Counted from the first letter of the stretch, positions 40,563 through 52,911 are shown. The stretch is DNA of 64,000 nt from Pseudomonas oryzihabitans (GCF_001518815.1 NZ_CP013987.1:599001-663000), one strand, 5' to 3'. Notes: a model not told the origin generated them from the sequence alone. Program-made: numbers and translations.

Positions 40563-40907
40563 TTGAGCAAGAAAGCCTCGTCCCTGTCGGACCTCAGCCG
40601 CCTGGTGTATTCCACCGACGTCGGCCGCATCCGTCCGGAAGAACCCCAGGCGCCGGTGCCGGCCGGTGACGGCATCGCCCGGGTCCGGCGTGAAACCAAG
40701 GGGCGTGGCGGCAAGACGGTCACCACGGTCAGTGGCGTACCCCTGGGCGAGGAAGAGCTCAAGGACCTGGCCAGTGCGCTCAAGCGCCGCTGTGGGACGG
40801 GTGGGGCGCTCAAGGATGGCGTCATCGAGATCCAGGGTGACCATGTCGACCTGCTGCTCGGCGAACTCGAAAAGCGCGGCTTCAAGACCAAGCGCTCCGG
40901 CGGCTAG
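40563..40907 (+). CDS. yciH: SUI1/eIF1-like translation protein YciH
   Basis: YciH is the bacterial eIF1 homologue, which binds the 30S subunit and can affect start selection. The 114-residue protein has a SUI1 domain in its second half: [39 protein letters not shown] and [13 protein letters not shown]. The start appears to be TTG (TTG AGC AAG AAA), with a strong GGGAGGA SD about nine bases upstream; no ATG lies near. A weak start codon on an initiation-fidelity factor could itself be a control point. Confidence 0.93.
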   Translation: MSKKASSLSDLSRLVYSTDVGRIRPEEPQAPVPAGDGIARVRRETKGRGGKTVTTVSGVPLGEEELKDLASALKRRCGTGGALKDGVIEIQGDHVDLLLGELEKRGFKTKRSGG

Positions 40908-40993
40908 GCCAGGCCTTCCCGCCTCCGCGTACAACTTACCGCCCCTGGCGGCGGTCCATCCAAAGCAAGATTCCCTACAGGAGATTCCCGCGA

Positions 40994-42907
<1,914 letters not shown>

Positions 42908-42917
42908 GAAAGCGAAC

Positions 42918-42955
42918 CCTGACGGCCGGGCGGGCTCTATAGCCTTGCCGTCAGG
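42918..42955 (+). other. Compound stem-loop after speA
   Basis: CCTGACGGC (42918-42926) pairs with GCCGTCAGG (42947-42955), and inside it GGCT pairs with AGCC across CTAT. No T-run follows; instead the RBS of the next gene begins at once. It may stabilise the speA 3' end or weaken translation of the lipoprotein gene. Confidence 0.5.
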
Positions 42956-42970
42956 ATGGAGGAGGCAGGT

Positions 42971-43225
42971 ATGAAGTGGCGCATGGCGCTGTTGCTGGTG
43001 GGCAGCCTGATACTGGCCGGGTGCGGCAAGGTGACCCAGGAAAACTATTCCCGGCTCAAGGCCGGACAGACCAAGGCCGAGGTGGAGCAGATCCTGGGTG
43101 CGCCCACGGAATGCGCGGGAGCCCTGGGCGTCACCACCTGTACCTGGGGTGATCGCGGCTCCTTCATCAGCGTGCAGTATCTCAACGATAAGGTGGCGAT
43201 GTTCGCCGGGCAGGGTCTGCGATGA
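42971..43225 (+). CDS. Small SmpA/OmlA-like lipoprotein (DUF3862-type)
   Basis: This 84-residue lipoprotein has a signal peptide with lipobox LILAGC (Cys18 from the ATG at 42971). It contains the pattern NYSRLKAGQTKAEVEQILGAP, the hallmark of small BamE/SmpA-fold lipoproteins, plus one cysteine pair (CAGALGVTTC). The function is unknown. The start has GGAGGCAGG at good spacing; an ATG five codons earlier is less likely. It overlaps the lipocalin gene by four bases (ATGA). Confidence 0.85.
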   Translation: MKWRMALLLVGSLILAGCGKVTQENYSRLKAGQTKAEVEQILGAPTECAGALGVTTCTWGDRGSFISVQYLNDKVAMFAGQGLR

Positions 43226-43785
43226 AAACCTCTACCAAACTGTTGCTGTTGGCGGGTGCCGCCGGACTGCTCGCGGCCTGCGCCAGCGGTCCGCGTGAAG
43301 TCCCGCCGCTCACCGCCGGCAATGTCGATCTGCAGCGTTATCAGGGACACTGGTACGAACTGGCGCGGCTGCCGATGTTCTTTCAGCGCAAGTGCGCCCA
43401 GTCCGAAGCCAATTACCACGTCATGTCCGATGGCTCGGTGGCGGTGTTCAATCGCTGCCGCACCCTGAACGGCAAGGTCCAGGAGGCTACCGGTACCGCC
43501 ACCCCGATCAAGCCGGGTGTGACCGACCGCCTGGAAGTGCGCTTCGACACCTGGTTCAGTGGCGTCCTGCCCAATGTGGCCAAGGGGCCCTACTGGATCC
43601 TCTACGTCGACGACGACTACAAGACTGCCCTGGTCGGCAGTCCGGATCGCAAGTACCTCTGGTTGCTGGCCCGCAAGCCTGAGATCTCCGCGGCGCAGAG
43701 CGAGAAGCTGCTGCGCATCGCCCGCGAGAAGGGCTACAACCTCAATCGTCTCGTCTGGCGCGAGACCGACGCCCACATGCCCTAA
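43222..43785 (+). CDS. blc: Outer-membrane lipocalin Blc
   Basis: Bacterial lipocalins bind lipids such as lysophospholipids at the outer membrane. The 187-residue precursor has lipobox LLAAC (Cys21), then the lipocalin start VDLQRYQGHWYELARLPMFF with the conserved G-x-W, and later GPYWILYVDDDYKTALVGSPDRKYLWLLARKP, the second and third lipocalin motifs. It is coupled to the small lipoprotein gene upstream. A PEBP-family gene follows after 16 bases on the same strand. Confidence 0.93.
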   Translation: MKTSTKLLLLAGAAGLLAACASGPREVPPLTAGNVDLQRYQGHWYELARLPMFFQRKCAQSEANYHVMSDGSVAVFNRCRTLNGKVQEATGTATPIKPGVTDRLEVRFDTWFSGVLPNVAKGPYWILYVDDDYKTALVGSPDRKYLWLLARKPEISAAQSEKLLRIAREKGYNLNRLVWRETDAHMP

Positions 43786-43801
43786 CCAGGAGGATCCGCT
43801 C

Positions 43802-44296
43802 GTGAAACTCTGGACCGACGCCTTTGCCGACAATGGTTTCATGCCCAAGCGCCACGAGTTCGACGTGGCCGACTTTGGCGCCCACGGCGAGAACATCTCG
43901 CCCGCCTTGCAGTGGTCCGATCTACCAGCCGATACCAAGAGCCTCGCGCTGACCGTCTATGATCCCGATGCCCCTACCGGTAGCGGTTTCTGGCACTGGG
44001 TCGTGGTCAACATCCCGGTCGGCACCCAGGGGCTGGCGGAAGACGCCGGTCGCGCCGATGGTTCGGGCCTGCCCGCAGGTGCGCTGCAACTGGTCAACGA
44101 CTATGGCACCCGCGGCTTTGGTGGCGCCGCGCCGCCCAAGGGCGACAAGCCGCACCGCTACATCTTCCAGCTGCATGCGCTCAAGGTCGAGCAGCTACCG
44201 GTGCCGGCCGAGGCGACCAATGCCGTCGGGCGCTTCATGCTCCACCTCAACCAGTTGGCCTCGGCGACCTATACCGGTCTCTACGAGATCAAATAG
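43802..44296 (+). CDS. PEBP-family protein (YbhB/YbcL)
   Basis: This 164-residue cytoplasmic protein belongs to the phosphatidylethanolamine-binding/Raf-kinase-inhibitor-like family. It has YDPDAPTGSGFWHWVVVNIP, holding the conserved D-P-D-A-P and H-W of the ligand pocket, and GTRGFGGAAPPKGDKPHRYIFQLHAL with the second conserved histidine. The start is GTG behind a perfect AGGAGGAT SD; the longer open frame upstream runs through the lipocalin gene. The biological role in bacteria is unclear. It ends at a strong hairpin shared with the convergent hydrolase gene. Confidence 0.92.
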   Translation: MKLWTDAFADNGFMPKRHEFDVADFGAHGENISPALQWSDLPADTKSLALTVYDPDAPTGSGFWHWVVVNIPVGTQGLAEDAGRADGSGLPAGALQLVNDYGTRGFGGAAPPKGDKPHRYIFQLHALKVEQLPVPAEATNAVGRFMLHLNQLASATYTGLYEIK

Positions 44297-44302
44297 GCCA
44301 GG

Positions 44303-44330
44303 CGACGGGCGAGCTACAGCTCGTCCGTCG
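44303..44330. terminator. Hairpin at the convergent junction
   Basis: CGACGG and CGAGCT (44303-44315) pair with AGCTCG and CCGTCG (44318-44330), with one G-T mismatch. The CTACAG apex contains the stop codon (TAG, minus strand) of the hydrolase gene. There is no T-run on either side. It is likely a transcript end for one or both genes. Confidence 0.5.
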
Positions 44331-45117
44331 ACGCTGCCAGCCGAACACCGGCGGCGCGCATCTCGGCCAGGAAGGCCTTGCCCTGCGCCTCGAAACCGGG
44401 CACCGAATGGCTACAATCGGTCAGCAGCACGAGGTCCTGGCGCCGGTTCGTCGGCCAGAATTCCAGCAGGTCACGCAGGGTGCTGGCCACGCAGTGCGAC
44501 AGGGCTTCGCCCGCCACCAGCAGCGTGCCAGCCGCCTGTAGTCGGGCGATCAGCCTGGCGTCCACGGCGGTACCCGGGTCGCTCGGATCCATCACCTCGG
44601 CGCGTAGCGCTGAATAGTGCTCGGTGTGCGGGTTGCCACCCTTGGCGATGAAATCCACCAGGCGACCCTGTGCTCGGCCCCAGGCATTGAGCGCCTGGTG
44701 AACATCCTCCTGCACCCCATGGCCCCAGCCGCCTACTAGGCAGTGTTCCGGCCAGATCACCAGTCGATAACGGCCCCCCGCTTCCAGCGCCCGCACATAT
44801 GCCAGCCCGCGGGCGCGCTCGGCCGGATTCCGGGTCTGCCAGCGACCGCTGGCCACCTCGTCCGCGTCGATCTGGGTAAAGGGTGCCGGTGGTTGCCCGT
44901 TGGCATCCTGCCACCCATGCGGATGAGCGATGTGCAGCGGCTGGTGGGAATCCAGGGTCACATGCACCCCGGTGAGCCGGGGTCCAAGACGCTCGATCAG
45001 GGCGGCGACGCGTTGCAGTCCGGTCACGGCGCCAGGCACCGGCAGGGCGGCGCCCGGCAGGTCGCAGAAGTCGTTCTGCGGATCGATCAGCAACAACTGC
45101 AGCGTGGACTCGGACAT
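44314..45117 (-). CDS. Nicotinamidase-like cysteine hydrolase
   Basis: This 267-residue protein is of the isochorismatase/nicotinamidase superfamily. The triad positions are visible: Asp in LLLIDPQNDF (near 11), Lys in FIAKGGNPHTEHYS, and the nucleophile Cys in GEALSHCVASTLRDL. A metal-site-like D-S-H-Q-P-L-H-I-A-H near 56-65 and the N-terminal NDFCDLPGAALPV favour a nicotinamidase (PncA-like) over isochorismatase, though it is longer than typical PncA. The ATG at 45117 precedes the conserved strand. It is divergent from pip. Confidence 0.8.
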   Translation of the reverse strand: MSESTLQLLLIDPQNDFCDLPGAALPVPGAVTGLQRVAALIERLGPRLTGVHVTLDSHQPLHIAHPHGWQDANGQPPAPFTQIDADEVASGRWQTRNPAERARGLAYVRALEAGGRYRLVIWPEHCLVGGWGHGVQEDVHQALNAWGRAQGRLVDFIAKGGNPHTEHYSALRAEVMDPSDPGTAVDARLIARLQAAGTLLVAGEALSHCVASTLRDLLEFWPTNRRQDLVLLTDCSHSVPGFEAQGKAFLAEMRAAGVRLAASTDEL

Positions 45118-45250
45118 GCGGGGGCTCCTTGGGCGACAGGCCGATGATGGTGCGGCCAGGTGCGGATGCGAGGCAAGCCCGAGCAGCGTGGAAACCAGGT
45201 AAGGTGCAGGTCTATGATGAAGAAGCCGACCCTGCCCTGCGGAGCGCGAC

Positions 45251-46216
45251 ATGCTGAATCTGTACCCGGAAATCAAGCCCTATGCCCGCCACGAGCTGGC
45301 CGTCGAAGCGCCCCATGTACTCTACGCCGATGAGAGCGGCTCGCCCGACGGCCTGCCGGTGCTGTTCCTCCATGGCGGGCCTGGTTCCGGCTGCGATCGC
45401 CTGAGTCGGCGCTTCTTCGATCCCAACCTCTATCGCATCGTCACCTTCGACCAGCGCGGCTGTGGTCGCTCCACGCCCTATGCCAGCCTGGAAAACAACA
45501 CCATCTGGCACCTGGTCGAGGATATCGAGCGACTGCGTGAGCATCTGGGCATCGAGCAATGGGTGCTGTTCGGCGGCTCCTGGGGGTCGACCCTGGCCCT
45601 GGCCTATGCCCAGCGACATCCCGAGCGCGTGCGGGCGCTGATCTTGCGCGGCATCTTTCTCGCGCGGCCGGTGGATTTGCAGTGGTTCTACCAGGAAGGC
45701 GCGAGCCGGCTGTTCCCCGACTTCTGGCAGGACTATCTGCACCCCATCGCCGAGGAAGAGCGTGGCAACCTCATCCAGGCCTACTATCGACGCCTGACCG
45801 GGCCGGACGAACTGGCGCAGATGTCCGCGGCGCGCGCCTGGTCCTGCTGGGAAGGGCGCACCGTGACCCTGAGGCCCAATCCCGACGTGCTGGAAAAATT
45901 CAGCGAGCATGCCCTGGCCATCGCCCGCATCGAATGCCACTACTTCGTCAACGACGCCTTCCTCGAGCCCGACCAGTTGCTGCGCGACATGCCGCGTATC
46001 GCCCATATCCCAGCGGTGATCGTTCATGGCCGCTACGACATGGTCTGTCCCCTGGACAATGCCTGGGCCCTGCACCATGCCTGGCCCGGCAGCGAGTTGC
46101 AGATCATCCGTGATGCCGGCCATGCGGCGAGCGAGCCTGGCATCTGTGACGCCCTGGTACGGGCGACCGATCAGATCGCCCGCCAGTTGCTCGATCTGCC
46201 CCAGGAGGCCGAGTGA
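45251..46216 (+). CDS. pip: Proline iminopeptidase
   Basis: Pip releases N-terminal proline from peptides. The 321-residue alpha/beta hydrolase has the oxyanion [21 protein letters not shown], the nucleophile elbow [20 protein letters not shown] with the acid and AGHAASEPG with the histidine. This is the S33 peptidase family layout. It overlaps dtd by four bases (GTGA). Confidence 0.96.
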   Translation: MLNLYPEIKPYARHELAVEAPHVLYADESGSPDGLPVLFLHGGPGSGCDRLSRRFFDPNLYRIVTFDQRGCGRSTPYASLENNTIWHLVEDIERLREHLGIEQWVLFGGSWGSTLALAYAQRHPERVRALILRGIFLARPVDLQWFYQEGASRLFPDFWQDYLHPIAEEERGNLIQAYYRRLTGPDELAQMSAARAWSCWEGRTVTLRPNPDVLEKFSEHALAIARIECHYFVNDAFLEPDQLLRDMPRIAHIPAVIVHGRYDMVCPLDNAWALHHAWPGSELQIIRDAGHAASEPGICDALVRATDQIARQLLDLPQEAE

Positions 46217-46650
46217 AGGCGCTGCTGCAACGGGTCACTCGCGCCAGCGTGGAAGTGGAGGGGGATACGATAGGCGCCATAGGCCCGGGCCTGCTGGTGT
46301 TCGTCGGTATCGAGCCCGAGGATGACGAGGCGGCCTGTGGCCGGATGCTCAAGCGGTTGTTGGAGTATCGGGTGTTCGCCGACAGTGAGCAGCGCATGAA
46401 TCTGTCCCTGCAGGATGTGGCGGGCGGTCTGTTGCTGGTCTCCCAGTTCACCCTGGCCGCCGACACCCGCAGCGGGCGACGGCCGAGCTTTTCCACTGCC
46501 GCCCCACCCGCCCAGGGCGAGCAGCTGTTCAACCACTTAGTGGCTCTCGCTCTCGATCTGCATCCCGCGGTGCAGACCGGTCGGTTCGGCGCCGACATGC
46601 AGGTTTCCCTGGTCAACGATGGACCAGTGACATTTTTATTGTCGATTTAG
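46213..46650 (+). CDS. dtd: D-aminoacyl-tRNA deacylase
   Basis: Dtd removes D-amino acids (and glycine) wrongly loaded on tRNA. The 145-residue protein has the two active-site motifs S-Q-F-T-L (in [13 protein letters not shown]) and the Gly-cisPro motif in [12 protein letters not shown]. It begins at GTG, overlapping the pip stop; the sequence from this codon ([15 protein letters not shown]) is the standard family start. The family length is about 145. Confidence 0.97.
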   Translation: MKALLQRVTRASVEVEGDTIGAIGPGLLVFVGIEPEDDEAACGRMLKRLLEYRVFADSEQRMNLSLQDVAGGLLLVSQFTLAADTRSGRRPSFSTAAPPAQGEQLFNHLVALALDLHPAVQTGRFGADMQVSLVNDGPVTFLLSI

Positions 46651-46661
46651 TGAGGGCGCCC

Positions 46662-46690
46662 CTTACAGCGCCCTGCCAAGTGTCTATGAT
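46662..46690 (+). promoter_or_regulatory. Probable promoter of opgG-opgH
   Basis: CTTACA (46662-46667), 17 bases, then TATGAT (46685-46690), 130 bases before the opgG GTG, so a leader of about 120 bases is expected. Confidence 0.5.
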
Positions 46691-46818
46691 TGCGCAGTTC
46701 GAGTTTGAACGGTCGTCCAACTGGGGAATCATTGGCCCCTGAGGGAGTCGGACCACTGCTTATCCGTTTCGCGACCACCTGTTGCCAAACGTATTCGTAC
46801 GCTGATTTAGGAGGCTGC

Positions 46819-48384
46819 GTGTTATCTCATTCCAAAGTTAAACCGGGCAAACAGGGCTTCGCCCTTGTCGGGCTCTCCATCGCACTGGGCCTGTTCAGTG
46901 CCCAGGCCCTGGCCTTCAGCCTGGACGACGTGGCTGCCAAGGCCAAAGAGCTCTCCGGCCAGAAGTTCGTCGCGCCCAAGAGCAACCTGCCCGCATCCTT
47001 CAGCGGCATGAAGTATGCCGATTATCAGCAGATCACCTTCAATCAGGACAAGGCCTACTGGAAGGACGCCAAGACGCCCTTCCGCCTCAACTTCTATCAC
47101 GAGGGCATGCACTACAGCGTGCCGGTGAAGATCAACGAGGTCACCGCCAACAACGTCGAAGAGATCAAATACGATCCCTCGATGTTCAACTTTGGCAACC
47201 TGCAGATCGACCAGGCCCAACTCAAGGATCTCGGCTTCGCCGGTTTCAAGGTGCTCTATCCGCTGAACAAGGCGGACAAGCATGACGAGCTGATGACCAT
47301 GCTCGGTGCCAGCTATTTCCGCGTGATCGGCAAGAACCAGGTCTATGGCCTGTCTGCCCGCGGTCTGGCCATCGACACGGCGTTGCCGTCCGGCGAGGAA
47401 TTTCCCCGCTTCACCGAATTCTGGGTCGAACAACCCCAGTCGGATCGCCGCAACCTGGTGATCTATGCCCTGCTCGATTCGCCCCGGGCCACCGGTGCCT
47501 ATCGCTTCGTGCTGACGCCTGGCAAGGACAGCACCGTCGACGTAGAAGCCAAGGTGTTCCTGCGCGACAACGTCAACAAGCTCGGCATCGCTCCGCTGAC
47601 CAGCATGTACCTGTTCGGCCCCAACCAGCCGAGCGCCCAGGTCAACTACCGGCCCGCTCTGCACGACTCCAACGGCCTGGCCATCCATGCCGGCAATGGC
47701 GAGTGGCTGTGGCGCCCGCTGAACAACCCGCGTCGCCTGTCGGTCAGCACCTACACCATCGAGAATCCGCGCGGTTTCGGCTTGCTGCAACGCGGCCACG
47801 AGTTCTACAAGTACCAGGATCTGGACGAGCGTTACGACAAGCGCCCGAGCGGCTGGGTCGAGCCCAAGGGCGACTGGGGCAAGGGTCACGTCGAACTGGT
47901 GGAAATCCCCACGCCGGACGAGACCAACGACAACATCGTGGCTTTCTGGACGCCGGATACGCTGCCTGAGAAGGGGCAGCCGATCGACGTCAGCTATCGC
48001 CTGCACTTCACCACCGACGAACCCAACCTGCACACCAAGGACCTGGCCTGGGTCTCCCAGACCCGCCTGTCCACCGGCGACGTGCGCCAGTCCAACCTGG
48101 TTCGTCAGACCGATGGCAGCCTGGCCTACGTTATCGACTTCGAAGGTCCGAACCTCGATGATCTGCCCGAGGATTCGCAGGTCGGCTCCCAGGTCAGCCT
48201 GGATGCCAACGGTGAGCTGGTCGAGAACTCTGTGCGCTACAACCCGGTTACCAAAGGCTATCGCCTGACCTTGAGACTCAAGGTCAAGGATCAAACCAAG
48301 CCGGTGGAAATGCGCGCCAACCTCGCCCAGGGTGACAAACCGCTCAGCGAAACCTGGACTTACCAGCTACCTGCCAATGAATAA
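46819..48384 (+). CDS. opgG: Osmoregulated periplasmic glucan biosynthesis protein OpgG
   Basis: OpgG is the periplasmic partner needed to branch or release the glucan backbone made by OpgH. From the GTG at 46819 (SD AGGAGG just upstream) it has 521 residues: a signal peptide ending at SAQALA, then the MdoG domain with [20 protein letters not shown], the [14 protein letters not shown] stretch and a C-terminal immunoglobulin-like part. The open frame extends farther upstream but without a signal-like start. It overlaps opgH by eight bases. Confidence 0.96.
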   Translation: MLSHSKVKPGKQGFALVGLSIALGLFSAQALAFSLDDVAAKAKELSGQKFVAPKSNLPASFSGMKYADYQQITFNQDKAYWKDAKTPFRLNFYHEGMHYSVPVKINEVTANNVEEIKYDPSMFNFGNLQIDQAQLKDLGFAGFKVLYPLNKADKHDELMTMLGASYFRVIGKNQVYGLSARGLAIDTALPSGEEFPRFTEFWVEQPQSDRRNLVIYALLDSPRATGAYRFVLTPGKDSTVDVEAKVFLRDNVNKLGIAPLTSMYLFGPNQPSAQVNYRPALHDSNGLAIHAGNGEWLWRPLNNPRRLSVSTYTIENPRGFGLLQRGHEFYKYQDLDERYDKRPSGWVEPKGDWGKGHVELVEIPTPDETNDNIVAFWTPDTLPEKGQPIDVSYRLHFTTDEPNLHTKDLAWVSQTRLSTGDVRQSNLVRQTDGSLAYVIDFEGPNLDDLPEDSQVGSQVSLDANGELVENSVRYNPVTKGYRLTLRLKVKDQTKPVEMRANLAQGDKPLSETWTYQLPANE

Positions 48385-50974
48385 CACCACCCGCGATACC
48401 TCGGTCGCCGCTGCTGGCGACTACCTCGAACACCTGCCGTTGCCCTCCGGGCAGCGGCAGGCGCTGGACCAGACGGCCGACGTCGAGTCGCTGCACCGGC
48501 AACTGGCTGGTGCCCGCGGCGAGGGCGCCCAAGGCGCCGATGCGGTGATCGCTTCCACCGAAGCGCGCCTCGCCGCCGGTTGGGACGACACCCTGGAAGA
48601 CGGCGAACTGCTGGGCAGCGATGCTCAGGGCCGGGTTTTCATCAAGGCCACCCCGCCCATGACCCGGTCCATGATGGTGCCCGATCCCTGGCGCACCAAC
48701 CCCGTAACCCGGAGCTGGAAGCGTCTGCTCGGCCGCAAGGACCACAGCCGCTGGCAGCCCGATCCCGAGGCCGATGCCCACGCGCATTGGCGCAAGGTAG
48801 GTTCCTTCCGCCGCTTCATCCTGTTGATCCTGATGCTGGCGCAGACCGGCATCGCGACCTGGTACATGAAGGCGGTGCTGCCCTATCAGGGCTGGGCGCT
48901 GGTCGATCTTGGCGAGGTCTATCAACAGGGCTGGGGCGAATCCGTCCGCCAAGTCCTGCCCTATGTGGTGCAGACCAGCATCCTGCTGCTCTTCGCCCTG
49001 CTGTTCTGCTGGGTCTCCGCTGGTTTCTGGACCGCCCTGATGGGCTTCTGGCAGCTGCTCAGCGGTCGTGACAAGTACAGCATCTCCGCCAGCTCCACCG
49101 GGACCGAGCCGATCGATCCGCAGTCGCGTACCGCCCTGGTGATGCCCATCGCCAACGAGGACGTGCCGCGGGTCTTCGCCGGTCTGCGAGCGACCTACGA
49201 GTCGGTCCGTGCCAGTGGCGAGCTGGAGCACTTCGACTTCTTCATCCTCAGCGACAGCAACGATCCGGACAAATGCGTGGCCGAAGAGAAGGCCTGGCTG
49301 GAGCTGTGCCGTGAAGTCGGTGGCTTCGGTCATATCTTCTATCGCCGCCGTCGGCGTCGGGTGAAGCGCAAGAGCGGCAACATCGACGACTTCTGCCGTC
49401 GCTGGGGCAGCCAGTACAAGTACATGGTAGTGCTCGACGCCGACAGCGTGATGAGCGGCGAATGCCTGTCCAGTCTGGTCCGGCTGATGGAGGCCAATCC
49501 CCGTGCCGGCATCATCCAGACCGCGCCCAAGGCGTCCGGCATGGATACCCTGTACGCGCGTCTGCAACAGTTCGCCACCCGGGTGTATGGTCCGCTGTTC
49601 ACCGCCGGTCTGCACTTCTGGCAGCTGGGTGAATCCCACTACTGGGGCCACAACGCCATTATCCGGGTCAAGCCGTTCATCGATCACTGCGCCCTGGCTC
49701 CCTTGCCAGGCACGGGCTCGTTCGCCGGTGCCATCCTGTCCCACGACTTCGTCGAAGCGGCGCTGATGCGGCGTTCCGGCTGGGGCGTGTGGATCGCCTA
49801 CGACCTGCCAGGCAGCTACGAAGAACTGCCGCCCAACCTGCTGGACGAGCTCAAGCGCGACCGCCGCTGGTGCCATGGCAACCTGATGAACTTCCGGCTG
49901 TTCCTGGTCAAGGGCATGCACCCGGTGCACCGTGCGGTGTTCCTGACCGGGGTGATGTCCTACCTGTCGGCGCCGCTGTGGTTCCTCTTCCTGGTGCTGT
50001 CCACGGCCCTGCTGGCGATCCACAAGCTGCTGGAGCCCCAGTACTTCTTCCAGCCACGGCAGCTGTTCCCGGTCTGGCCCCAGTGGCACCCGGAGCAGGC
50101 CATCGCGCTGTTCTCCACCACCCTGATCCTGCTGTTCCTGCCCAAGCTGCTCAGTGTGGTGCTGATCATCGCCAAGGGCGCCAAGGAATTCGGCGGAGGT
50201 CTGCGGCTGTTCCTCTCCATGATGCTGGAGATGCTCTTCTCGGTGCTGCTGGCACCGGTGCGGATGCTGTTCCACACGGTGTTCGTGACCGCCGCCTTCC
50301 TCGGCTGGTCGGTGCAGTGGAATTCGCCCCAGCGTGACGACAACGACACGCCCTGGAGCGAAGCCTTCCGCCGTCATGGTTCGCAGATGCTGCTCGGCCT
50401 GATCTGGACCGCCGGCGTGGCCTGGCTCGACCCGCGCTTCCTCTGGTGGCTGTCGCCCATCGTGGTGTCGCTGATCCTCTCGGCTCCGGTATCGGTGATT
50501 TCCAGCCGTACCAACCTGGGTCTGGGCAGTCGCCGGCATCATCTGTTCCTGATCCCGGAAGAATACGCACCGCCGCGCGAGCTGGTAGCTACCGACGAGT
50601 ACCTGCACCTGAACAACCGCAACGCCCTGACCAAGGGCTTCCTGCGCGCCACTGTCGATCCGGTGCTCAATGCCCTGGCCATCGGCATGGCCCGCGGTCG
50701 CCACGGCAAGGTGGTGGAGCCGGCCCGCCGGCTGCGCGAAGAGCGGGTTGCGCGAGTGTTGGCCGCCGGTCCCGAGAAGACCAAGGGCGACGACCAGTGG
50801 CGTCTGCTCAGCGATCCGGACGGCATGGCGCAACTGCACCTGCAGGTCTGGAAAGCCGAAGAGCACCGCAATTGGCGGGACGCCTACGCCACCCTGCGGC
50901 CGCGCTCCCACAGCGATTCGGCGGCGGATGCCGCGGCCAGTCCTGCCAGCCTGACCCCGCGGCCTGCCTCCTGA
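48377..50974 (+). CDS. opgH: Membrane glucosyltransferase OpgH
   Basis: OpgH polymerises glucose from UDP-glucose into beta-1,2-linked periplasmic glucans. From the ATG at 48377 it has 865 residues. A long cytoplasmic N-terminus precedes two TM helices, then the GT2 domain with [21 protein letters not shown] (D-x-D), [11 protein letters not shown] and the Q/R-x-x-R-W-type [10 protein letters not shown] second membrane bundle and a C-terminal soluble tail follow. It is transcribed with opgG and closed by an intrinsic terminator. Confidence 0.96.
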   Translation: MNNTTRDTSVAAAGDYLEHLPLPSGQRQALDQTADVESLHRQLAGARGEGAQGADAVIASTEARLAAGWDDTLEDGELLGSDAQGRVFIKATPPMTRSMMVPDPWRTNPVTRSWKRLLGRKDHSRWQPDPEADAHAHWRKVGSFRRFILLILMLAQTGIATWYMKAVLPYQGWALVDLGEVYQQGWGESVRQVLPYVVQTSILLLFALLFCWVSAGFWTALMGFWQLLSGRDKYSISASSTGTEPIDPQSRTALVMPIANEDVPRVFAGLRATYESVRASGELEHFDFFILSDSNDPDKCVAEEKAWLELCREVGGFGHIFYRRRRRRVKRKSGNIDDFCRRWGSQYKYMVVLDADSVMSGECLSSLVRLMEANPRAGIIQTAPKASGMDTLYARLQQFATRVYGPLFTAGLHFWQLGESHYWGHNAIIRVKPFIDHCALAPLPGTGSFAGAILSHDFVEAALMRRSGWGVWIAYDLPGSYEELPPNLLDELKRDRRWCHGNLMNFRLFLVKGMHPVHRAVFLTGVMSYLSAPLWFLFLVLSTALLAIHKLLEPQYFFQPRQLFPVWPQWHPEQAIALFSTTLILLFLPKLLSVVLIIAKGAKEFGGGLRLFLSMMLEMLFSVLLAPVRMLFHTVFVTAAFLGWSVQWNSPQRDDNDTPWSEAFRRHGSQMLLGLIWTAGVAWLDPRFLWWLSPIVVSLILSAPVSVISSRTNLGLGSRRHHLFLIPEEYAPPRELVATDEYLHLNNRNALTKGFLRATVDPVLNALAIGMARGRHGKVVEPARRLREERVARVLAAGPEKTKGDDQWRLLSDPDGMAQLHLQVWKAEEHRNWRDAYATLRPRSHSDSAADAAASPASLTPRPAS

Positions 50975-50992
50975 GGAGGCGCTCCGCGCATG

Positions 50993-51028
50993 AAAAAGCC
51001 CCGGTGTCGCAAGACGCCGGGGCTTTTT
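50993..51028. terminator. Bidirectional terminator between opgH and rsmE
   Basis: GCCCCGG (50998-51004) and CCGGGGC (51017-51023), with inner GTC/GAC pairing around GCAA, are flanked by AAAAA and TTTTT. It serves the opgGH transcript and the convergent tatABC-rsmE transcript. Confidence 0.93.
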
Positions 51029-51044
51029 CTTGTCCGTGATCGAG

Positions 51045-51755
51045 CTAGAACAGGCGGGCGAGCAGGGCGGGTACGGCGTTCTCGACGCGCAGGATGCGCT
51101 CACCGAGCTGTACGGGCGCCAGGCCGGCCTCCTGCAACTTCTCCACCTCGTAGGGTATCCAGCCACCCTCAGGGCCGATCGCCAGCGTCACGGGCTCGTC
51201 GAGGGCACGAGGGCAGGCGGGATAGCTGCCCGGATGGCCGACCAGGCCGCGGGTGCCGGCTGCCAGTGCGGGCAGGCGATCCTCGACGAAGGGCTTGAAT
51301 CTCTTTTCGATCAGTACCTCCGGCAGCACCGTGTCCCGCGCCTGCTCCAGCCCGAGGCGCAATTGCTCCTCGATGGCCCGGGGTTCCAGGAACGGGGTCT
51401 GCCAGAAGCTCTTTTCCACCCGATAGCTGTTGAGCAGCACCAGGCGCGCGACGCCCATGGCGGATACGGTCTGCAGCACCCGGCGCAGCATCTTGGGGCG
51501 GGGCAGGGCGAGCAGCAGGGTGAGCGGCAGCTTGGCCGGTGGTGATTGGTCGAGGGTGACGTTGAGACAGGCCTGGCCGGCATCGAGGGACTCGATCTGG
51601 CCGGACCCCATCAGGCCATTCAGCAGGCCGACGCGCATTTGATCGCCCGCGGCCGCCTGGTGGACCTCGCGCAGATGGGCGAGACGGCGCGGATCGCGCA
51701 GCACGACCCGGTCAGCGGCCGTGAAGTCGGCCGCTTCGAGCAGGATCAGATTCAC
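51045..51755 (-). CDS. rsmE: 16S rRNA m3U1498 methyltransferase RsmE
   Basis: RsmE methylates N3 of U1498 in 16S rRNA. The 236-residue protein has an N-terminal PUA-like part and a C-terminal SPOUT (knotted) domain with LVLLNSYRVEKSFW, LAIGPEGGWIPYEVE and LGERILRVENAVPALL, the SAM-binding knot. It overlaps tatC by four bases, ending the tat cluster transcript. Confidence 0.96.
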   Translation of the reverse strand: MNLILLEAADFTAADRVVLRDPRRLAHLREVHQAAAGDQMRVGLLNGLMGSGQIESLDAGQACLNVTLDQSPPAKLPLTLLLALPRPKMLRRVLQTVSAMGVARLVLLNSYRVEKSFWQTPFLEPRAIEEQLRLGLEQARDTVLPEVLIEKRFKPFVEDRLPALAAGTRGLVGHPGSYPACPRALDEPVTLAIGPEGGWIPYEVEKLQEAGLAPVQLGERILRVENAVPALLARLF

Positions 51756-52549
51756 GGGCGTTCGGCGGGCGGCTGGGCTTCGGGACTGGCGTCGTCATCG
51801 TCGACCGGGCGCTCGCGCTTCTGCACGAAGCGGCCGAACAGCAGGCCGATCTCGAACAGCAGCCACATGGGCACGGCCAGCATGGTCTGGGAGAAGACAT
51901 CCGGTGGCGTCAGGATCATGCCGACCACGAAGCAGCCGATGATGACGTAGGGGCGGATCTTCTTCAGGTAGGTCACGTCGACCACGCCGATCCAGATCAG
52001 CAGCACGGTGGCCACGGGAATCTCGAAGGCCACGCCAAAGGCGAAGAACAGCGTCAGGATGAAATCCAGATAGGCGTTCAGGTCCGGCATCATCATGGCG
52101 CCTTCCGGCGTGATGCTGCTGAAGAAGTGGAAGATGATCGGGAACACCAGGAAGTAGGCGAAGGCCATGCCGGCGTAGAACAGCACGATGCTGGAGATCA
52201 GCAGCGGGATGGCGACTTTCTTTTCATGGCGATACAACCCGGGTGCCACGAACCCCCAGACCTGATGCAGGATCACCGGCATGGCGATGAACAGCGACAC
52301 CACCAGGGTCAGCTTGAAGGGCGCAAGAAAGGGCGAGGTGACGTCCGTGGATATCATGGTCGCGCCTTCGGGCAGCACGCGGCGGATCGGCTCGGAAGCG
52401 AAGGCGTAGATCTTCTGGGCGAAGTAGAACAGCCCGAGAAAGATCAGAAAGGTCGCCAGTACGCATCTCAGGATGCGCGTACGCAGTTCGGTCAGGTGCG
52501 AGACCAGGGGCATTTCCTGGTCATCATGTTCGGAAGGCTTGTCGCTCAT
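51752..52549 (-). CDS. tatC: Sec-independent translocase subunit TatC
   Basis: TatC is the receptor core of the twin-arginine translocase and binds RR signal peptides with TatB. The 265-residue protein starts with the conserved [15 protein letters not shown] (near 13-27), has six TM helices, and contains [14 protein letters not shown] and the ARPYVIIG-like [19 protein letters not shown] region. The C-terminal tail is charged and proline-rich. It overlaps tatB and rsmE by four bases each. Confidence 0.97.
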   Translation of the reverse strand: MSDKPSEHDDQEMPLVSHLTELRTRILRCVLATFLIFLGLFYFAQKIYAFASEPIRRVLPEGATMISTDVTSPFLAPFKLTLVVSLFIAMPVILHQVWGFVAPGLYRHEKKVAIPLLISSIVLFYAGMAFAYFLVFPIIFHFFSSITPEGAMMMPDLNAYLDFILTLFFAFGVAFEIPVATVLLIWIGVVDVTYLKKIRPYVIIGCFVVGMILTPPDVFSQTMLAVPMWLLFEIGLLFGRFVQKRERPVDDDDASPEAQPPAERP

Positions 52550-52902
52550 GGTGCTCTTGGCGGCGTCTGGGGCGGATCCTGCGGGCGTTCGGCAACCACG
52601 TCCTGGGGCATGGGCGGGGCAGCGGCGGTAGGCGGCATCTGGGCTTCTGGGGCGGAAGCGGCAGGTTTGGGCCGGTTGTCGCGCTGTTCCATGGACAGGA
52701 TATGCTCGTTGCGCAGCTGCTGGCGAATTTCGTCAGCGCCGATCTCGCGCTCCACTTCCTGGCGGATGCTGTTGAAGCTGCGCCGCAGCCGACCGATCCA
52801 CAAGCCTGCGGTGCGCGCCGCGCCTGGCAGGCGCTCCGGACCCAATACCAGTAGGGCGACGAACCCTACCAGCATCATTTCGGGAAAGCTGATTCCGAAC
52901 AT
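52546..52902 (-). CDS. tatB: Sec-independent translocase subunit TatB
   Basis: TatB forms the receptor complex with TatC. The 118-residue protein has one N-terminal TM helix starting [21 protein letters not shown] with the conserved E8 and the PERLP hinge motif. An amphipathic helix and a long charged, Pro/Ala-rich tail follow. The position between tatA and tatC confirms it. Confidence 0.95.
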   Translation of the reverse strand: MFGISFPEMMLVGFVALLVLGPERLPGAARTAGLWIGRLRRSFNSIRQEVEREIGADEIRQQLRNEHILSMEQRDNRPKPAASAPEAQMPPTAAAPPMPQDVVAERPQDPPQTPPRAP

Positions 52903-52911
52903 GAGAGGGCC

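Noticed and set aside
48344-51166. 940-residue ORF opposite opgH
   Set aside because: Shadow frame, rich in H, Q and R as expected from reversed GC3 coding; opgH has full motifs.
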